The notes under the pieces: generated by a model
Told to the model about the DNA's origin: nothing
The model's input: the letters and a program-made list of their open reading frames with translations, nothing else
Databases searched by the model: none
Part shown: positions 1 through 10,857 of the stretch, one piece after another
Layout of the letters: the number at the start of each line of letters is the position of its first letter
Position numbering within the stretch: position 1 is the first letter of the stretch
Position numbers and translations under genes: made by a program
From: Sphaerosporella brunnea
Taxonomy: Eukaryota > Ascomycota > Pezizomycetes > Pezizales > Pyronemataceae
NCBI GenBank assembly: GCA_008704415.1
Contig: VXIS01000198.1
Location: 25,416 to 89,415 of the forward strand
Direction of reading: 5' to 3'
Length of the DNA: 64,000 nt

Positions 1-945
1 CTCCTCGCGGATCTTGCGGGCTTCGCGCTCGTAGGCTCGGTGCGCGTTGCGCGCCTGGTAGTAGTCGTCTTGCAGCTTCTTGAGGGCGGCCCATTTTTCC
101 TGTTGGGCGGCCTGGAGGGCGGTACGCTGGTCGCGGAGGGAGTTAAGGTTCTGGTAGCTGCGTGGGAGTTAGCAGCAGGGCCTCAGATGTTTTTTGTTTT
201 TTTTGTGAGGGGCGGTTGGGGGGGGGGGGGGGGCGGGGTTACATCGAGTCCTGCTCCGCCTTGATGGCCTTAAACTCCTTGTCCAGCTCTTCATACTTCT
301 CGTTGAGCTCCTTAAGCTCGGGATCCTGTTTCTTCTCCTTCATCTCCTTCAGCTTCGCACGGTCGGCATCAATCGAATTCTGCGCATCCTCGAACGCGGC
401 AAAGTTCTTTTTCTGCCTGTGGAGGTTCGAGATCTCTTGTAGCGCCTTCTTCTCCTCGACGATTTTCATGGTGCCCGAGGAGACATCGCGGTCCAGCTTG
501 GCTATGGCTGCCTCCAGGTCCGCAAGCGTACGGTACGGCATATTGCCGCGCCTCGCGTTCAGGTCCTTGACCCGCGCGTTGATCGAGTCCTGCAGTGCTT
601 TGATCTGATCCTCGGTCTTCTGCCTTGAGCCCTTCTTCGCCGCGACGGCCGCGCGGACCTTGGCGAGCTCATCTTTGAGCTCCTGCTGACGCGGGTTCTT
701 CTCGCCAGGCTTGACGGAGTCCAACTTGGCCTTGATGGCGCTCTATTCCCGTGGATTAGCTCTGCGGGGGAGAGAGAAAGTTGGGAATGTATGGATGGGC
801 AACGCACCAGGTCCTTCTGTGCCGCCTCGTACTCCTTCTTGGCGGCGGCTTCAGCCTTCTTGAACGCTTCCTCGTCCGGACGCTCTGGCTTCAGGACTTT
901 CTTTGATGCGGCGACATCGGCGGAGGCGGTGGACGTTGTGGCCAT
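1..945 (-). CDS. BFR1: Bfr1-like nuclear segregation / polysome-associated protein (3' end outside window)
   Basis: Three exons are visible: 808-945, 243-742 and <1-157, with introns 743-807 (branch-like GCTAAT just before the TAG acceptor) and 158-242 (GCTAAC before CAG). Phases join cleanly. The protein starts MATTSTASADVAASKK, then is almost entirely charged heptad-like helix (long runs of K/E/D/Q/R with QNLNSLRDQRTAL and ALKKLQDDYYQARNA downstream), as expected for the coiled-coil Bfr1 family. Bfr1 is an RNA- and polysome-associated cytoplasmic/ER protein of fungi, linked in yeast to secretion and nuclear segregation. The ATG at 945 is the first in frame after the promoter gap. The C-terminus lies beyond base 1. 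A 14-base G run (219-232) sits inside the second intron. The family call rests on similarity recognised by eye and is fairly secure; function is transferred from yeast. Confidence 0.85.
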
Positions 946-1660
946 TGTGGACTACGTGGTCTTTTAGTTAGCGTTGCCGACTTTGCACTTCCAGCTGCGT
1001 GCAACTTTTTTTTTTTTTTTTGCAGTTGGTAGGAAGAGCTCACCAGAACCGGAGACGGGCGACGGGCACAGCGAGGGAGGACGTTGATGGTGATGAAGGT
1101 ACAGCAACAGTGGAGAATAATGCGGGTTATCTACCAGCAGCCAGCTAGAAAGTAAGGACGCACGCCACCTGCCGAAAAATTTGGGGAACTTTCGGTTGGA
1201 GACTTTTTGGCCCCCACCCCTGCCGTGGCGTCACGGCTGAATATGGAATGGGCGGGTTAGGGGGGGCGTTGAACGGTTGAACACGTTGCAATTGGGCTCC
1301 AGACAGTTGAGAGATGGCTGTGTTTCTCTCGTGATGTTCCTTCAGCTGCGGCTGCTGCTCTTTGCTTTTCGAGTCCAGGCCGGGCTGAGATGCCCATCGC
1401 TCTGTGCGTGTGGCGGTGTGGCTGTGCAACACACTCACATCGGCCAAAGTTTGACGAGTCATGTCGTCGACAAAGAAGCAATTGAAGCTTCCAGCCGTCT
1501 TTAACTCTAATTGTTTTTTATCGTTTTCGGGGCCGGAGCTGAAGAGTCCCGACTCCAGGGTTAGGTGTTCTCAATCCCGTGCCGCCTGCCGTCATAGGTC
1601 TCAGCGGCCTCCTTATCCTCTCTTTTCCCGCGCCATCACAGCCATCATCAAGCCTCCACC
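946..1660. promoter_or_regulatory. Divergent intergenic region between BFR1 and SND2
   Basis: This 715-bp gap separates two genes transcribed away from each other and must carry both promoters. A 17-18-base T run lies at about 1004-1021. The stretch before the SND2 ATG is pyrimidine-rich, as is usual for fungal transcription starts. Short open frames here have no recognisable protein features and I treat them as chance. Confidence 0.5.
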
Positions 1661-2222
1661 ATGGCCAACGTGAGTGACTCTCCTCCTCCCCAACCCCTCC
1701 GTCTTCTAACCTGCCTAGAAATCCTCCAAAACCCTGGCGCGCACAAACCTCGCAACGCTCAATCGAACGCACCTAACAACGCTGAGCATCCACCTAATAT
1801 TCATTCTGTACCGGCTGCTATTCCTGCGCGGCAGCGTCTACAAATATGTTCTGCTGGTGCTCCCGTCGCTCTTGATCGAGGCGTACCTCGACCGTCTGGG
1901 CCGCCCCGGATACGGCGCAAACGGCGATCTCCTTCGCCCCGGCGAAGATCTGGCTGCCCAAGGCGTTACCGAGTATTTGTGGGATATCGTCTATGCTACT
2001 TGGATCGTGCTGGGGCTGGTGGGTTTGCTTGGAGAGTGGGCGTGGTGGGTTGCCCTCGTCGTGCCTGCGTATGCGGCGTATTTGGCCTGGGGCTTGTATA
2101 AGGGCTTCGTTGGAGGTGGTATGCCGGGGATGCCCAAGGTTGAGGAGCAGCCTGCTCAGGGGGCTAGTAAGAGGCAGCAGAAGGTGGAGGCGAGGGGTGG
2201 TCAGAAGGTCAGATACCGGTAG
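1661..2222 (+). CDS. SND2: SND2 / TMEM208-like ER membrane protein of SRP-independent targeting
   Basis: Exons 1661-1669 and 1719-2222, with intron 1670-1718 (GTGAGT donor, CTAAC branch, TAG acceptor), give a 170-aa protein. The first exon encodes only MAN, so the longest open frame alone misses the true start. The protein reads MANKSSKTLARTN, two hydrophobic stretches near residues 25-50, the conserved IEAYLDRLGRPGY segment, further hydrophobic stretches around IVLGLVGLLGEWAWWVALVV, and a basic Lys/Gln/Arg-rich tail. This is the order and length of the DUF788/TMEM208 family (about 170 aa). Yeast Snd2 acts with Snd1 and Snd3 to insert proteins into the ER membrane. The gene lies divergently from BFR1 and convergently with the cap-binding gene. 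Confidence 0.85.
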
Positions 2223-2630
2223 AGGTTGATATCCGATGTGATGTGCTTTTTGTCTGTGGGTTACGGGATACGTAATATCATGGGGCTATGTGGATTCTCT
2301 GGTTTTCTTTCATGGCTTGCAGCGAGACAGCGGGTTGTGCTTCTCTTGAGGCTTGAACAAAGAATCGATTTGGCGACACGTGTGTAACGGTGGTGGTGAT
2401 GAGTCGTACAAGACAACGCTGATGCTCGTGTGCTCTGTCTGCTTTGAAGAGATGAGATGGATGCTTTTGCACTCAAGATCTAAGGATGCACGCTCGCACG
2501 GCAAAAAAAAAAAAAAAAAAGCCCTGAAACAGTTGCATGCCCCTGCGCGCCCACAAACACGAGAGATGGCAGCGCTCAAACAAGCAAGCAAGCAAGCAAG
2601 CAAAACCAATGGAACAGAGCACCGCGCCAC
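2223..2630. other. Convergent 3' region between SND2 and CBC2
   Basis: A 408-bp gap between two genes facing each other. It holds an A run of about 18 bases (near 2502-2520) and a short AAGC/CAAG tandem at about 2578-2603. I see no gene in it; it must contain both polyadenylation sites. Confidence 0.5.
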
Positions 2631-3266
2631 CTAATTCCTACCCGCAATCCTCTGTTCCCGACCACCGTATCCACCACGACCGGGGTCATAGTCTTCTCGG
2701 TAGTAGTCCCTAACCTGACCACCAGTCGGTCCACGTCCATACTGCCGGCCCTCCTTGAAACCCGGATCCAGATCCGTGCGGATGATGCGCTCATCCAGCT
2801 TGGTGCCTCCCACATACTTCATCGCGTCGAGCGCGTCCTCGTGCGTGTAGTACTCGACGAAGCAGAAGCCGCAGGGCGTCTTGTTGAACCGGTCAAGGCC
2901 CATCACTAGCCGCTTGATCTCACCGCATTTGCTGAAGAGCTCATGGATCTGCTCTTCGGTTGTGTAGAACGAGCTGGGGAGGTGGCAGCAGGGTCAGCGG
3001 GTCTGCAAGAACAGACGAGAAAGAGAAAAGGAAAGACGTACAGATTTCCGACGTAAAGCGTGGCAGCGTCCTTCAGCGGGTCGTCGCGCGCTCCGGCTCC
3101 GCTGTCGGTGCGTTGACGCTTATTCTGCAGCGGGACGTCAGCCAAAAACTGGTCTTCTCTTTGTTCGCGACGCTTTGTGCGAGATGGGGCGACTCACGTC
3201 GCCACGCTTTTCGAAGTAACTGCTGGGCGCGTCGAGGTTTTGCACTGTGCTGACTTTGCGGGACAT
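2631..3266 (-). CDS. CBC2: Nuclear cap-binding protein subunit 2 (CBC20)
   Basis: Exons 3198-3266, 3042-3124 and 2631-2973 give 164 aa; introns 3125-3197 and 2974-3041 have GTGAGT and GTACGT donors. The protein starts [20 protein letters not shown] and carries one RRM at about residues 40-120 with RNP2 LYVGNL and RNP1 GFCFVEYY, then the C-terminal signature [18 protein letters not shown] and a short Gly-rich tail. These match the cap-binding tyrosine and loop regions of NCBP2. With the large subunit CBC80 it binds the m7G cap of nascent transcripts in the nucleus and supports splicing and export. It is transcribed divergently from NUP82, with 277 bp between the starts. No key residue is obviously missing. 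Confidence 0.93.
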
Positions 3267-3543
3267 CGTGGGTGTGTGTGGAGGCGGCGGCGGTGGTGGT
3301 CGAGGTTGGTTGTTGGGGGTTTGGTGGGATCAGGCGAGGCGAGGCGCGTCACGAAAAGACAATCACGACGCCGCCCTAACTGACTTACTTCACCAGGCAA
3401 GACAACCTACCTCATACACAACCTTCCCACCACACCCGCTGCACCACACCTCCCTCCCCCATCAGCACCACCAACCACTCGCCCCCCCCCCTCCCCACGA
3501 ACACATTTAATCGACACGACACGAATCCCCACGAGCATTCACG
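3267..3543. promoter_or_regulatory. Divergent promoter between CBC2 and NUP82
   Basis: Both genes, a nuclear cap-binding factor and a nucleoporin acting in mRNA export, start from this 277-bp gap. Its right half is very C-rich on the plus strand (CACC/CCCC runs), typical of a fungal 5' UTR and start region. No individual site is assigned. Confidence 0.45.
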
Positions 3544-6272
3544 ATGGCCAAGGTAGCAACCAACGGCCTACCCTGGCTCTCGAACCCATCTACAGGCTAC
3601 GACCTCTTCACCAAGCCCGCCGCCCACTTCACTCCACCTCCGGCAACCGACGAGCCCGTAACGCCAAAACGCCTAATCGCCACGCGCGCCAGCGAGATAT
3701 ACGTCGGCAGGGGCAATGAAGTGCGGTGCGCAGATCTGCAGGACCTCAAGGCTCGGCATCCAGACATTAAAGTTGAGGCCGAGGGAGCAAAAAAGATCGG
3801 GCACAGGGAATACAAGGTAAATTGCACGCCCGCGGCCGGTCGTGGTGGTGGTGGCGCTGATGTCGGTGGTGATAGGCTCTGAATCTTCCGGAGCTGGATT
3901 TTGAGGTCAAGCAGTTGGAGATCAGCCCTGATGATCTATATCTGGCCATCGTCGGGGAGAGAGAGGTGGCTATGTGTGTTCTACCCGGACAGGGGTTCCT
4001 GAAGAGAGATGCGGCGAGACCGGCGGTGCCTTAGTAGTTCGCCCATGAGTTGTTGGACGGGATCAGCGGCTGACCGGGAATAGCTATCATCGCGTCGGGA
4101 AGGGATATCATAATGCGGATACTGGCGAGCGGATCGTCAGAGCGCTTTGGCACCCGCTTGGAGCTGAGGGTGCATCGCTCATCGTGTTGACGGCGGATGG
4201 ATACATCAGGTTATTTGACTTTCCCATAAAATGGCACCCAACACAGGTGTTGACGTTTGACAGAACGTACGATTTCACCATCGGCAACGAGATCTCGTTC
4301 GAAATACCCGACCAAACGCTAGATCTATATGTTCTCAACGGAAAAAAGCGGCACACTGGCGGGTTCGCGGCGGACACCGACGAGATGGAGCCTGCATCGT
4401 GCTGTTTCGGATCCGGAGAACAGGGCTGGAGACCATTCACCCTCTATATATTGATGCGCAGTGGAGATATATACGCTCTTAGCCCGCTTGTTCCCAGCCG
4501 ATGGTTGCCGCCATCAGGCTACATCCATGCCTTGTCACTCGATATCACCGCCGAGATGGAGGCGGACAGTGACGATACCAGACCGGAGGACAAAATAGTT
4601 GCGCGACACCAAACGAAATGGATTAATGATGTGCTCAACCAGCAACAAAATCTACTCGACGCCCGGAACTCTTTTCTTTCTCCCCGAGGACATATCCCTA
4701 CGTGCTTCACCAGGCCGCAGGTTGTGGGGCCGAGCCCAGAACTGCAGGGCCCTTTCCTGTTTGAACCGGCACCCCCGGAATTGAACATTGATGACTTCCC
4801 AGCAGGCTGCGATATTTTCCATCTAGAGGCAGGGCCAGTGGGTGTTATTGGCATAATCTATTCGCACGGAAAACTCGACCTCTGCATAGAACCAGAGCCG
4901 ATCACCGCGAAATGGGTCAATAAGAAAGGCAAGAAGTCCGAAGCCGACAAGCCCGATCAGCTTCCGGTAATCGCGCACTTCGATACCAAAGACCTGCAGA
5001 TCAATGCCGGGAACCAGTCGCAGTATACAAACTGGCCCACCTTCACTAAAGACCCTCAGTCCACTCAGCTCTGGTTCGTAAACCACATCGGCGGTGTCAC
5101 CATCTTCTCCATGAAGCCCTGGCTATCGAAGCTCGCATCCGGCCTGGAGGACGAAGAGTCCGACGCAGACCTCTTTCAGCTCCTGGCCAGCTGCCCCAAA
5201 ACCCAGCTTCAGACTGTCATCGATAGCTCGCGAAACCCGATCGATGGCTGCACCGTCGTCTACGAGGCGTACATTGGGTACATCCTCATCGCCGGACACG
5301 CAGCCGGTCTCAGCAGTGTCGAGTTCGATGAGCCCCTTGCAGCTGAGGCTTTCTTGCCCGAGGACATATTCGACTCCTCTTTCACTCTTCAAGCCCCGCA
5401 GCGGTTGACGGGAGACGTCCTCGCTACTCCTCGCGCTCCGCGTCTCACGCCCCCAGACCTCACCCCCAAACCCCAGCAGCAGCAGCCGCAACGCGCGCTT
5501 TCTCCCGCCCCGAAGCTCAGCATCCTACAACCCCCTTACGCTCCCAGTCCCGAGTTTACCCAGCAATCCCAGCTCCCACAGCTCTTACGCGGCATGAAAG
5601 ACGCCAAAAAACCATTCCAGTTCTCGTCCGCCACGCTCACCTCCTTCAAGCAAGCGCGCGACCAGCTGAAGACGGAGTTCGATGCGCTCATGAGCGGCGC
5701 CCAGGAAATGTACGACCGCGCGGCGGCACAACGGCTCGAATATAACAAGCAGCTCGAGGCGCTGCACAGCATTTCCTCGCGCGTCGCCGTGCTCAAAAAT
5801 AAAAACGTCACGGCAAGAATTGAGGCGTTTATCGAGCGCCAGCAGAAAATGCAGCAGCGCGCAGACGCGTTGCTGAGGAAACTCATCACCGAGAGCGTAA
5901 TCGGCCTTAGCGATGCGGAGAAGAAGTATCAGAAGGAGATTAACGGCATGATGGAGCGGGTCGCGGGCGATGCTACTAATGCACTTGGTGACCGCATCTT
6001 TAAAGTCACGGATCTAGTTAATGATTTGATCCCACTCGCTCATGAGTCCCTCGAGGGTCAGGAGGAAATCGAGGATGCGGTCCCCAAGGAGGTTAGGGAG
6101 GGGAAAATTAAGGCGCTGAGGGAAATGTTGGAGAAAGAGTATATTCCCCGTTCCCCCTCACTGCTCTGGGAAGTGCTAATGGTGTTTACGTTGTAGGGGT
6201 GGGCTCGTGGCAGGTGCAAGGAAAAGACTCGAGGCGCTGGAGATCGAGTGTGAGAGGTCGGCTATGGCGTAA
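3544..6272 (+). CDS. NUP82: Nucleoporin Nup82/NUP88-like
   Basis: Exons 3544-3816, 3876-4033, 4084-6138 and 6197-6272 join in frame to 853 aa. Each intron is 50-60 nt with a CTGA/CTAA branch near the acceptor. The last short exon supplies the true C-terminus; without splicing the frame ends early in intron sequence. The N-terminal part resembles the Nup82/Nup88 beta-propeller: YVGRGNEVRCADL, LDFEVKQLEISPDDLYLAIVGE, VRALWHPLGAEGASL and a FDRTYDF segment. The C-terminal third (about residues 560-853) is a Lys/Glu/Gln-rich coiled coil after a Pro/Gln-rich linker. In yeast Nup82 anchors Nup159 and Nsp1 on the cytoplasmic face of the pore for mRNA export. The family call is by motif order; length fits. 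Confidence 0.87.
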
Positions 6273-6649
6273 TTGGGGATTTGCGTTGCTTTTTTGCTAG
6301 CAGTTTTAGGCAATACTTTTTTGGGCAGAGGTGTGTTGCGCTGTGTACATAGTACTGGTATTCAATGCTCGTCGGATCTCCTGTTTTTGATGCCTGGTGA
6401 TTTGTTTTGTTTTGTTTTAAATCATACATCGTACACAAGGACGTTAGCCCAAGTGCCTCCTATCTTGCGAATCGGAGTGAGGCCAAAGGCCTATGACGGA
6501 CAAAAGAAACCTGGTATCCTGTCCCCACGGTTTTACCCGTCTGTTGGGGCTCCCCATGATGCCTGGTGATGGCTGGTGCATGCATGCGTTTTCACTCGCG
6601 GACGAGTGATGTGTTGTGTCGTGTCACTTGGGACATCACGGCTTGTCTA

Positions 6650-6753
6650 CTCGCGTTTCCGAAAAGATCGGATCACGTGACTTTGACACCACTCGAAAGA
6701 CAAGTTTTGGCTCAGAGAAATCACGTGATTCGATCTTTTTCCGGAAACGCGAG
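6650..6753. repeat. Imperfect inverted repeat with CACGTG in each arm
   Basis: The arm at 6650-6682 (starting CTCGCGTTTCCG) is matched by the reverse complement of 6719-6753. There are only a few differences across about 33 bp, and roughly 36 bp lie between the arms. Each arm carries an ATCACGTGA core, the E-box/bHLH-type palindrome. It could be a tiny foldback element or a paired binding site about 0.4 kb downstream of NUP82. Confidence 0.6.
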
Positions 6754-7396
6754 GAGAGTCAAAAAGGGGATTGTCAAGCTTGTGTTTTAACCACGGCTAA
6801 CATTTCGATATCAGGTTGCGTCCGTTTGTGCGCATGCCATGCTAGCCCCGCATCTTTACTCCCTCTGTGCCCCCGGACGATACGTACGTCGGCCTAACTC
6901 TCGGCTCTGGATTTCTTGCTGCGAGCTGGTGGTGGTACCGGGGGGCTCGAGTGATGCGTGTGGTTTGCGTCGGAAGGGAAGCTGGCTGGGGCGGACCTGA
7001 GTTCAAGTTCAGGCAACCACGGCATGTGAGTGTTTGTACAGAAGCCACTGTGTATGTATGTACAATGTAGGCTTGAGGAGCCAGCTACCCTACACTTAAT
7101 CTCGTGATTGCTCTTGCCGTGGGTTCTTGATCGAGTTTTTTTTTTTTTATCCCATGGAGATAGTTTCCCAGGGGCGGGCCGGGGAGCTATAGTTGTTCAA
7201 GTTAGAGTTGCATACCGTATAATCTCGGTAATAACGCAGTTGCGCGGCCCCGAAAAGTGTAGATACTGTAGCTAGTGCGGGCGAGTGGTCGAGGCTTTGA
7301 AGAAACTTAAACAGAGGAAGAGTCAATCCGTCTCCCAGCGTCCACGCACTTTTGGGTTTTGTGACCGCATAGACTTCGATTTTCTTCCAAAAACAG

Positions 7397-7505
7397 TTGA
7401 CGCATGAGATGATATGAATAAGGCGGCGGACAGGATTTGGACGGGGGTCTGCCATAATCTACATAGGTTGCATGCGGACAATAAACTTGATTACACACAC
7501 ACACA
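7397..7505. repeat. Dispersed repeat, copy 1 of 2
   Basis: The segment with GGCGGACAGGATTTGG, a CGCCATAA-like stretch, CTACATAGGTTGCATGCGG and a final GATTACACACAC run closely resembles about 19,060-19,190 in the same orientation. The shared ending in a CA repeat suggests the terminus of an old mobile element. No coding content is recognised. Confidence 0.5.
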
Positions 7506-8380
7506 CCAAGTCAACCACGGAGGATGAGCTTGCGACAGTCTGCTACTGAGAGTTCGCATTATCGTGGTGTTTTCGCATGCCCTCTCTTGCGATTTCACCA
7601 TTTCCTTGCGAACGAGCTTTGCGACGTATGCAGGCAGGATCGGGATTGTGATTGTGGACAACTATTATGACGGTACCGGGAGCAGACGGAACGGGAAGCA
7701 TGAGAACCCGTTGATGAGAACCCATGACTGGGAGCGAAGCATATGCACGAGGGGGGGGGGGGGGCGAAACTTTGTCATTCCAGACTGCTCATCCACCTGC
7801 TTGATGGCTGGATCCAACTGCTCTTATGACGGCTCGACAGACAACGGCTCGTTCGTTTCCTACGCCGCCAGGAAAATCGTCGTGCGCCTGGTCGCTGTCG
7901 GGATTCGAATGCTCGTTGGCTAGCTCTAACTGTCTCGCCACGGAGGTTTGGGCGCGCAATCGGTGGAGCGAGAGCCGATCTTCAGGCGCTGCTTGCATCC
8001 GCAGTCCAGCCAGCCAACCGGTCCTGGTGGTTCCATACTTAGCATAGTCGCCTGCTCGTATCTACCGCTTGTGTTCGCTGCACTTGTACACAGGGTGAGA
8101 CTGGTTTGTTGTCAGCGCACCACCTATCGGAGATTGATTGCTTTGAGCTTACTTGCCACACGTGTTTGTTTCGGCACCAACGTCCGGACAAAATCTGCAC
8201 TTTTTGAGGATTGGTTGCAGTCGGTGGGGTCGGGAGTTGGTGTTGGAGTTTATACACACATTATGTCAGGACGCATATTTGGTTGGTTCAGAAGGTTGGT
8301 TGGTTGAGCATCGCCATCACTGGTTTGAGTTTGAGTGTAGGCGTCGATAAGTATGATATACCAATATTAGTTGAAATATT

Positions 8381-8465
8381 CGGCATATGTCCAGCATACC
8401 ACCCCGAAACCTTCGAAAATAGCAAGATGCCACCGAATTTCTGAATTGTCCAGGATACAACAACA
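8381..8465 (+). repeat. MULE left terminal inverted repeat
   Basis: The outer sequence GGCATATGTCCAGCATACC and inner TTGTCCAGGATAC pair with the right end at 10028-10106. Two CCAG(C/G)ATAC units occur within the arm, so the terminal repeat is itself built of a short repeated motif that may be a transposase binding site. Confidence 0.8.
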
Positions 8466-8646
8466 TGAGCGATCACCCATTCCGCGAACGTCAACCCCCG
8501 TTCAATCTAGAACCCCCTCCACTCCATCCCTCCACCTGCCGGACGTACTACCCTTAATGCCTTGCGACGACCCCCCTCTCCCCCAAGCACCTTCACTAAT
8601 CTCGCTACTTCTGCTACTTCCCTTACTCGGCACCTTACCCGTTAAG

Positions 8647-9974
8647 ATGGCAACAGTGCAGCAGGGCTTGGATGCAGCGGACCTGGATGCAGCGGGCTCA
8701 GATGCAGCGGTTTCGGACCTTCTGAGCGTGACAGTCCAAAGCAAAGTGCTGGAGGAAGGGGAGTTGCTCAGCACTTTTCAGGACTTCAAGGCGAGAATCC
8801 ACGCTTGGGCTCCGTCGCAGGATTTGGTTTGCGCTTCGAACGATCAGACCGCAAGAAGAATTTTGTTGTCTACCAAGCCTCACCAGCGATCGGGATAAGG
8901 GACTTCTCGCCGCTGATGACATCTTTCCAAATGCTCACCGCGCGTTCTGCTGTCAGCATGTGGCCGAAAATATACGGACTTCCTACGGCGGAGTGCAGAC
9001 CAAAGATGCGTTTTGGAAGATGGCAAAGACTCGGCCCCGCGAGGTTTTCAGCAGAACCATGGACGATTTTAAGGAGGTGAACCAAAAAGCCTCACCCTAC
9101 ATCAAAAACATTCCGGCCACTCAATGGGCAGTATCGGGTTTTCCTGCTCCCCGCTATGAGCATTTGACGTCGAACATTGTTGAGTCCGTCAACCTAGAGG
9201 AACGCGCACTCCTTATTCTCGATCTTCTTGACGCTTTATGGGCCAAAAAAATGGACTCTCACTTTATGCGTTTGGAATTAGCTTAGAAAAAGTTGGCCAG
9301 CGGGAAGCACATCTTCATAGCCTACGGGGAACGGCTACTCCGCAAATCTTGTGACTACGCGGGACGAAATCAGGTGCGAATGAGCAGCAACAACCAGGCG
9401 CAGGTCACTCAGATCCACGACAAAGCCAGTTTCTTGTAGATTCGGAGAAACGTACTTGTACTTGCTACAGGTTTCAAGAACATCAATTGCCCTGTGGACA
9501 TGCGGTTTCGGTCATGCACCGCATGAATTTAGCCCCGTGGATTTTATGCCTTCATATCTACTACGTCTTTCAACTGTCGTCACGGCGTATCAATCCAAGT
9601 TCCCCTCCATAAATGTGGAGCAGGTCCACCTCCTGGGACAGGAAGCCATTACTCAACCTCACGCCGAGACAAACCGTAGCACGGACTCCATTGCTGGCTC
9701 AGACAATTCTTCAGACACAGATACAGAGTCAGATTCTTCGTCCAGCTTGAGTGATGCTCCCTTGGACCCCTGCGAACCGCCACTCACAAAAATGCCTCGT
9801 GGACGTCCGAAGAAGAAGCGCATGCGCAAGTATGAAGCACATAGACAACGGAACAAGCGGGTGAAAGAGGGTCGAGAAGAAGCTCTTAACCGCGCACCAC
9901 GACGGTTTGTGGTGGCACGGACGGCCATAATGCGCGTACTTGCACACGCCCACATATGTAGAGAGACTACATAG
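8647..9974 (+). pseudogene. MULE transposase remnant
   Basis: 8647-8875 encodes the N-terminal region (LLSTFQDFKARIHAW, then after a frame change GLRFERSDRKKNFVVYQ). At about 8880-8895 this is joined directly to SDRDKGLLAADD and AHRAFCCQHVAENI, which in full-length MULEs lie some hundreds of residues later, so the DDE core is deleted. The C-terminal part continues through ATQWAVSGFPAPRYEHLTSN and IVESVN to a TAG at 9283-9285. It then passes another stop near 9436 and a frame change into a SWIM zinc finger (CTCYRFQEHQLPCGHAV, about 9447-9515) and an AT-hook (PRGRPKKKR, about 9795-9821). Several stops and shifts make it inactive. Confidence 0.85.
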
Positions 9975-10027
9975 CTAGCAATAGAAATCATTGTGAACAG
10001 AGTATTACCGTACCTTACGCTCGCCTT

Positions 10028-10106
10028 ATGTTGCGGTATCCTGGACAACTCAAATTCAGTGGTATCCTGCTCTTTTCGCAGGCGATGGTATGCTGGACAT
10101 ATGCCG
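10028..10106 (-). repeat. MULE right terminal inverted repeat
   Basis: Reverse complement of the left end: it ends TGGTATGCTGGACATATGCC on the plus strand and contains GGTATCCTGGACAAC. Alignment with the left arm needs a few mismatches, consistent with age. Confidence 0.8.
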
Positions 10107-10460
10107 TACAATACTTTACCATACATTTCGATACCTTTCCGAAAACAATACAGAGCTAAGGCAAAACTACACTGAAACAATTGGAACTGTGACTTAGCCG
10201 AGTGACGGTTTATGAGTTGCACTTTTCTTTAACTTTCTTCAACGTCGCTCCGCGCTGGCAATCCCCCCTGATCTTTACACCGAACCTCACAACCTCATCT
10301 TCGAGTTCCAGCTTTCTAGCAAACGTTCTTCTTCAACCTGGTCCCATTTACGTGGCTGCCTAAAGGAACGATTCAGAATATGGATGTAGGATCGCTTGTC
10401 GGCACGCTTCGTTCCGCTTTTTGTCGTGGATCAAGTTCGTAGTGTAAATTTGAAGAAGTT
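10107..10460. other. Gene-free spacer between the MULE and repeat copy 1
   Basis: 354 bp. I see no gene. Its right end (AACTTCTTCAAATTTACAC on the minus strand) matches the sequence just after repeat copy 5 near 24,301, so at least the last 20-30 bp belong to the modular repeat family. Confidence 0.45.
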
Positions 10461-10857
10461 AAAACCTCGCTCTCTCGCCTTCAGCCAGAGACGCGATGTT
10501 TTATAGAGGAAAAACCCATCAAGGGGACAAAAACCTCTGCCACTGTTGGCTTGTTCTTTCTTCCACGTTTCGGGGGCCCTGCAGTATGCCATTTGCTCTT
10601 TCAATGTAATTATTGTGCACAGTTTACACACTGTTCTTCTTTTTGTTTTGACGAGGGAAAGAAGAGAAGGGAGGAAGGAGGCGGTATTTATAGGCAGATG
10701 ATGAGGCTCTGCTGGGTTTAACCCCATTTTGGCCGCTTGAGGGTTGAGTGCTGGACGAGGAGGAGTGTTAAGTCGTGCTTCAGGCATTAAATGTGACTTT
10801 CGAATTCGGATGCTGCAACTTCAAGTTGTGGATCACCCTAGTTACCTAACCTGAGGA
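10461..10857 (-). repeat. Modular TATA/hairpin repeat, copy 1 (main type)
   Basis: In its own orientation the unit runs: GATCCACAACTTGAAGTTGC start; a Lys/Arg-poor leader with CCTCAAGCGGCCAAAATGGG; a TATA box (TATAAATACCGCC); a pyrimidine stretch (CCTCCTTCTCTTCTTTCCC) like a transcription start; a spacer with TGCAGGGCCCCCGAAACG; then a terminal two-hairpin module. Hairpin 1 pairs AGAGG with CCTCT around T runs and a CCC/GGG inner stem. Hairpin 2 pairs CGC-TCTCT with AGAGAGCG. A small frame beginning MAYCRAPETWKKEQANSG crosses the module in every main-type copy, but is not preserved in the diverged copies. The family looks like a terminal repeat or promoter-bearing leader of a mobile element. 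No coding partner is visible. Confidence 0.75.

Larger units (their letters stand above)
6273..8380. other. Gene-free region between NUP82 and the MULE remnant
   Basis: About 2.1 kb without a supportable gene. It holds an imperfect inverted repeat at 6650-6753, a 108-bp segment at 7397-7505 related to one at about 19,060-19,190, a CA microsatellite at 7493-7505 and homopolymer runs of T (about 7137-7149) and G (about 7751-7763). Open frames here are short and lack recognisable features. Confidence 0.5.
8381..10106 (+). mobile_element. MULE (Mutator-like) DNA transposon, internally deleted and degenerate
   Basis: Terminal inverted repeats of about 80 bp bound the element: 8381-8465 and 10028-10106 (reverse complement). 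They share GGCATATGTCCAGCATACCA at the outer end, GTTGTCCAGGATAC and CAACAT at the inner end, with scattered mismatches. Between them lie transposase remnants in the order expected of a MULE: N-terminal fold, end of the DDE domain, SWIM-type zinc finger and AT-hook. The element is only about 1.7 kb because most of the catalytic core is deleted. I could not define a convincing 9-bp target duplication. It is presumably immobile, or mobilised only in trans. Confidence 0.85.
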
